NCBI GenBank assembly: GCA_016205045.1
Contig: JACQJM010000138.1
Coordinates: 1-7,610, forward strand
From: Elusimicrobiota bacterium
GTDB lineage: Bacteria; Elusimicrobiota; Elusimicrobia; JACQJN01
DNA length: 7,610 bases
Direction: 5' to 3'
Positions 5,037-7,610 of the stretch are shown here, in pieces. Position 1 is the stretch's first letter. The number at the start of each line of letters is the position of its first letter. The position numbers and the translations under genes are program-made. A model generated the notes under the pieces. The model was given only the letters and a program-made list of their open reading frames with translations, had not been told where the DNA came from and made no database searches.

Positions 5037-6416
5037 TTAAGAAGACTGAGAAACTCGCGAAGTCTTTTTTAGGGTGGAAAGGATCTCTTGGGCAAAATCG
5101 GAGAGGCTGGGATCGCGGGCCCCCATCACCAAAATCAGGTCTCCTGGCTGAACCGTTTGAATAAGGGCCGGAATGAGTTGGGAGCGCTGGGCAAAGAAGT
5201 GGGCTTGACGGCCCCCCGCCTTGAGAGCCTCCGCAAAATCTCTGGCGGATATATTCTTGGTGACCGTTCCCCCCGCATAGTAGATCTCAGGCATCCATAG
5301 GACATCCTGGGGCCGAAGAAAGGAGGAAAAAGCTCGAACAATGTCTTCTTTTAAAAAACGGCTGGGGGCATACCCATGCAGTTGAAATATGGCATGCACT
5401 CTTTTGGCTTTTAACTGCGCGGTGGCAAGAGCAGCCTCGAGTTTGGCGGGATTGTGAGCATAATCATCCACCACGTCCACTCCTTGTGCCGTTCCTATTT
5501 TTTGGAATCTCCGAGCCACTCCTTGATAGGAGGCGAGGGCTTTGGCGCAGGGAGCGAGATCTACTCCCGCCATGGAACAGGCGGCCACCGCGGCTAGCAA
5601 GTTTTCTACGTTGTGTTTCCCAGGAAGAGGAAGAGAAAAAGGGATTTTGGAAATGGAAAACCGGGAGCGGTCAGGAAGGAGCTCCAGATTCTCCGCTTGG
5701 ATTTTGCCGGAAGAGAAACCGAAGGTCACGCTGCCTTTCTCGAACTCCTTGAGATCTGAAGTTCCGGCCTGCACCACAAACGAGCGGGCATTGCGGTGGA
5801 ACGCGCGGAAAAGCTCTTTGATTTCTTGGACTTCTTTGTGGTCCTTGGATATGTTAAGGAGTACCCCCAACCAAGGCCGATACTGGGTCAACGTTCCGTC
5901 GCTCTCATCCGCCTCGATCACCAAAAGATCGGATTTTCCTCGAAAGGCGTTTCCCCAGTACCCTTTCTTTTCCAAGGAAAGAAGTCCCGCCCCGGTGATC
6001 ACGGAAGGAGAAAGCCTAGCTGCTTGAAGAATTTCAAAGATCATCGCCACCACCGTGGATTTTCCGCTGGTGCCGGCTACCGCGATAGTGCGGTGATTCA
6101 ACACGTGCTCCTCTAGCTGTTCCGACCGGTGTTTGATTTGGACCCCAAGCTCTTTGGCGCGGTCTAAATCGGGATTTTCCTGTTCTATGGCGGTGGATAG
6201 AACCCCATAATCGTGATCCCGACTCACCCCGCTTCCGTCTTGGGGGAAAATTTTTATGTCTAGTTTTTCCAGTTTCTCCCTAAGCTTCTCGGCCCCTCCC
6301 TGGTCAAATGTGCGATCGGAACCCGTGGCCCATCCGCCACCCATTACATGAAACTGGGCCAGGGCGCTCATGCCACTGCCCGCCACACCAATGAAATGTA
6401 CCTTTTCTTTTTTCAT
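5037..6416 (-). CDS. murC: MurC-type Mur ligase (UDP-MurNAc:L-alanine ligase or relative)
   Basis: This 459-residue Mur ligase has all three domains. The N-terminal Rossmann-like domain (1-105) has 'HFIGVAGSGMSALA' and 'GSD'. The central ATPase has the P-loop 'AVAGTSGKSTVV' (Lys119), 'VIEADESDGT' (167-175), 'NISKDHKE' (188-195) and 'GKHNVENLLAA'. The C-terminal domain (about 300-459) has 'DDYAHNPAK', 'QLHGYAPSRF' and 'MGARDPSL'. MurC joins L-alanine to UDP-MurNAc in the cytoplasm with ATP. Two features are unlike standard MurC: the P-loop is GTSGKST, not GTHGKTT, and the end carries 'EIYYAGGTVTKNIS' and 'GARDPSL'. It also lies outside a cell-wall cluster. It may therefore be a MurC paralogue or belong to a lineage-specific group; the muropeptide ligase Mpl fits less well. 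A TAA stop directly precedes the ATG, so the start cannot lie further upstream. Confidence 0.8.
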   Translation of the reverse strand: MKKEKVHFIGVAGSGMSALAQFHVMGGGWATGSDRTFDQGGAEKLREKLEKLDIKIFPQDGSGVSRDHDYGVLSTAIEQENPDLDRAKELGVQIKHRSEQLEEHVLNHRTIAVAGTSGKSTVVAMIFEILQAARLSPSVITGAGLLSLEKKGYWGNAFRGKSDLLVIEADESDGTLTQYRPWLGVLLNISKDHKEVQEIKELFRAFHRNARSFVVQAGTSDLKEFEKGSVTFGFSSGKIQAENLELLPDRSRFSISKIPFSLPLPGKHNVENLLAAVAACSMAGVDLAPCAKALASYQGVARRFQKIGTAQGVDVVDDYAHNPAKLEAALATAQLKAKRVHAIFQLHGYAPSRFLKEDIVRAFSSFLRPQDVLWMPEIYYAGGTVTKNISARDFAEALKAGGRQAHFFAQRSQLIPALIQTVQPGDLILVMGARDPSLSDFAQEILSTLKKTSRVSQSS

Positions 6417-6438
6417 TTAGATTTTATTTCAGATTTAC

Positions 6439-6446
6439 CCTCCTTA
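6439..6446 (-). promoter_or_regulatory. Perfect Shine-Dalgarno set unusually far from the Mur ligase start
   Basis: TAAGGAGG occurs on the minus strand, but the bases between its last G (6439) and the ATG at 6416 number 22, against the usual 5-10. No ATG, GTG or TTG lies at the normal distance, and the only frame that matters has a TAA just before the ATG. It may be chance, or ribosomes may land here and slide to the ATG. Closer to the ATG there is only A+T-rich sequence. Confidence 0.3.
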
Positions 6447-6485
6447 CCTAAGTTCGACCCTGCGACCGGAATCGCCCAACTCTCT

Positions 6486-7610
6486 CTACCGGCGGGGTTT
6501 GGGATAATCCTTCAAAATCTCAATGGGAGTGGTATAAGACGAGTCCCAGAGATGGGCATGGACTCGGCCCACTCGCGCGGCCAGCGCTTCATCCTTGACC
6601 ACGATCTCTAGGTTGCGCGAAAAATTCAGATAACTTCCCGCCCAGTTGCTTGTCCCTAGCCACAGGGTCTTCCCGTCCACGACCATATATTTGGAGTGCG
6701 CCACGCGTGCGAAAGGAATGGGGCCCTGCGCGGCCTCAGGGATGGTGATGATGCGGATCTCCACACGGGGAAGCACCGCCAAGCTCTGGAGGTGGTGGAT
6801 CCCGGGATCGTCCGTGTTCCAATGAGAAACCAAAAGCTTCACCTTCACCCCGCGCACTGCCGCGTCGCGCACAGCATTGTCAATAGAAGCATAGAATCGG
6901 CGCGGTTTTCCGTAGCTCAGCGGGGTGAAATCAAGAAGCTGGATTCGGATCTCCTGCTGGGCCTCTCCCATAAGGCGCGTCAGTTCTGCTTCGGAATCTC
7001 CCACTCCCGGTGGGTTAAACCGCCAGGGGCTGGCGACCAGGTAAGAACGTAAGGAGCGATCGAAAAGAGGAGGGACTTCATTATCCGGAACGGCAGGGGT
7101 GGTTGTTCCCGCGATCGCCCAGTCGTGATTGAACACCGACTGGACATGGGTCACGACTTCCGGCTCCGAGACACTCAGTCCCAACTCATGGATATGTTTA
7201 AGCGATCGCCAATCAAAATTCTGGCTGCCCACATAGGCGCGTGTCGAGTCCACCACAAAATACTTGGCATGGATAATGCCCTCTCCGTTTACCTGGGACC
7301 ACTCCAGAATGCGCAGTTCCAGATTGGGGATAGTCTTGAGCCTGGCGATGCCTTCCCAAGAGTTTCTCTCAAACTTTTTTTCCAAAATAAATCGGATCTT
7401 TACGCCGCGTTTGGCGGCGCGCTGGAGGGCTTTCAAGGGTGCTTCTAGGGGTTCCCCTTTGGCCGGGGTGATATAGAACTCGTTGATGTCTATGGTCTTC
7501 GTGGCTTGATCGAACATCTCGGGCCAGACCTCTTGGGCCTGCCGTAGATCGGCCTCCTCCAGGGTGGTCTCCACTGGATAGGAGTAGACGAGCTCGTAGC
7601 CCGGCACCGC
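6486..7610 (-). CDS. Phospholipase D superfamily protein, PLD3/PLD4-like (5' end outside window)
   Basis: The frame is open to the window edge; a GTG at 7607 exists, but Ala precedes it in frame and the true start, perhaps with a signal peptide, probably lies beyond. Counting from that GTG, 373 residues are visible with two HKD catalytic motifs: 'HAKYFVVD' (His113, Lys115, Asp120) followed by 'YVGSQNFDWRSL', and 'HSKYMVVD' (His304, Lys306, Asp311) followed by 'LGTSNWAGSYL'. The phrases 'NFDWRSL', 'RGVKVKLLVSHW' and 'GTSNWAGSY' recall animal PLD3/PLD4 and poxvirus K4/F13 proteins more than cardiolipin synthases. That family includes 5' exonucleases and lipid-acting enzymes, so the substrate is open. 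The Mur ligase gene follows 69 bp downstream on the same strand, which may indicate co-transcription. Confidence 0.82.
   Translation of the reverse strand, partial: AVPGYELVYSYPVETTLEEADLRQAQEVWPEMFDQATKTIDINEFYITPAKGEPLEAPLKALQRAAKRGVKIRFILEKKFERNSWEGIARLKTIPNLELRILEWSQVNGEGIIHAKYFVVDSTRAYVGSQNFDWRSLKHIHELGLSVSEPEVVTHVQSVFNHDWAIAGTTTPAVPDNEVPPLFDRSLRSYLVASPWRFNPPGVGDSEAELTRLMGEAQQEIRIQLLDFTPLSYGKPRRFYASIDNAVRDAAVRGVKVKLLVSHWNTDDPGIHHLQSLAVLPRVEIRIITIPEAAQGPIPFARVAHSKYMVVDGKTLWLGTSNWAGSYLNFSRNLEIVVKDEALAARVGRVHAHLWDSSYTTPIEILKDYPKPRR

Noticed and set aside
5486..6116. Several long plus-strand frames inside the Mur ligase gene
   Set aside because: They are antisense to a complete, motif-verified Mur ligase and have Arg/Ser/Pro-rich composition typical of shadow frames.
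1..7610. CRISPR array, rRNA or insertion sequence
   Set aside because: There are no regularly spaced identical repeats of CRISPR length, no rRNA signatures, and no transposase or integrase frame in the window.

Overview
The window suggests a Gram-negative-type environmental bacterium whose phylum I cannot fix from sequence alone. It splits into two parts near position 4722. The right part (about 4722-7610) is GC-richer and looks chromosomal. It holds the 3' part of a phospholipase D superfamily gene, open at the window edge, followed on the same strand by a MurC-type Mur ligase gene. Downstream are two hairpins and then the first half of a tRNA-Ser(UGA). The left part (1-4721) is visibly more A+T-rich, gene-sparse and made of accessory genes. 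I read it as the end of an integrated element whose boundary is the broken tRNA gene.

Layout, left to right. Positions 43-1362 (minus strand) are a tightly packed replication-type operon read as prim-pol primase, then a PC4/YdbC-like ssDNA-binding protein, then a four-cysteine zinc-finger protein; stop and start codons overlap. Positions 1470-2375 (plus) hold a divergent orphan protein with a tryptophan-rich centre. Positions 2420-3289 (minus) hold a TPR-type helical protein, preceded by the remnant of a small membrane protein (3319-3501) that has no start codon. A dense cluster of palindromes lies at 3476-3620. Positions 3681-4390 (minus) hold a two-gene toxin-antitoxin-like operon: a 61-residue protein with a strong ribosome binding site, coupled by a TAGTG overlap to a PIN-domain nuclease. 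Positions 4391-4721 are non-coding and contain three GGTGTCCA repeats and two GGTCAAAAT repeats beside the tRNA break, which resembles the arm region of a site-specific recombination site.

How the parts may fit together: the primase, ssDNA-binding protein and zinc-finger protein could form the replication module of a plasmid-like or satellite-like element. The PIN pair would be its maintenance module, and the TPR and tryptophan-rich proteins its unexplained cargo. No integrase, replicative helicase, capsid or conjugation gene is visible, so the class of element stays open. The most interesting points are the tRNA-Ser fragment with its adjacent repeats, the PIN operon with an unrecognised partner, the palindrome cluster, and a phospholipase D gene whose closest match from memory is the animal PLD3/PLD4 family rather than typical bacterial cardiolipin synthases. 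All family assignments come from motif reading; no database search was done.
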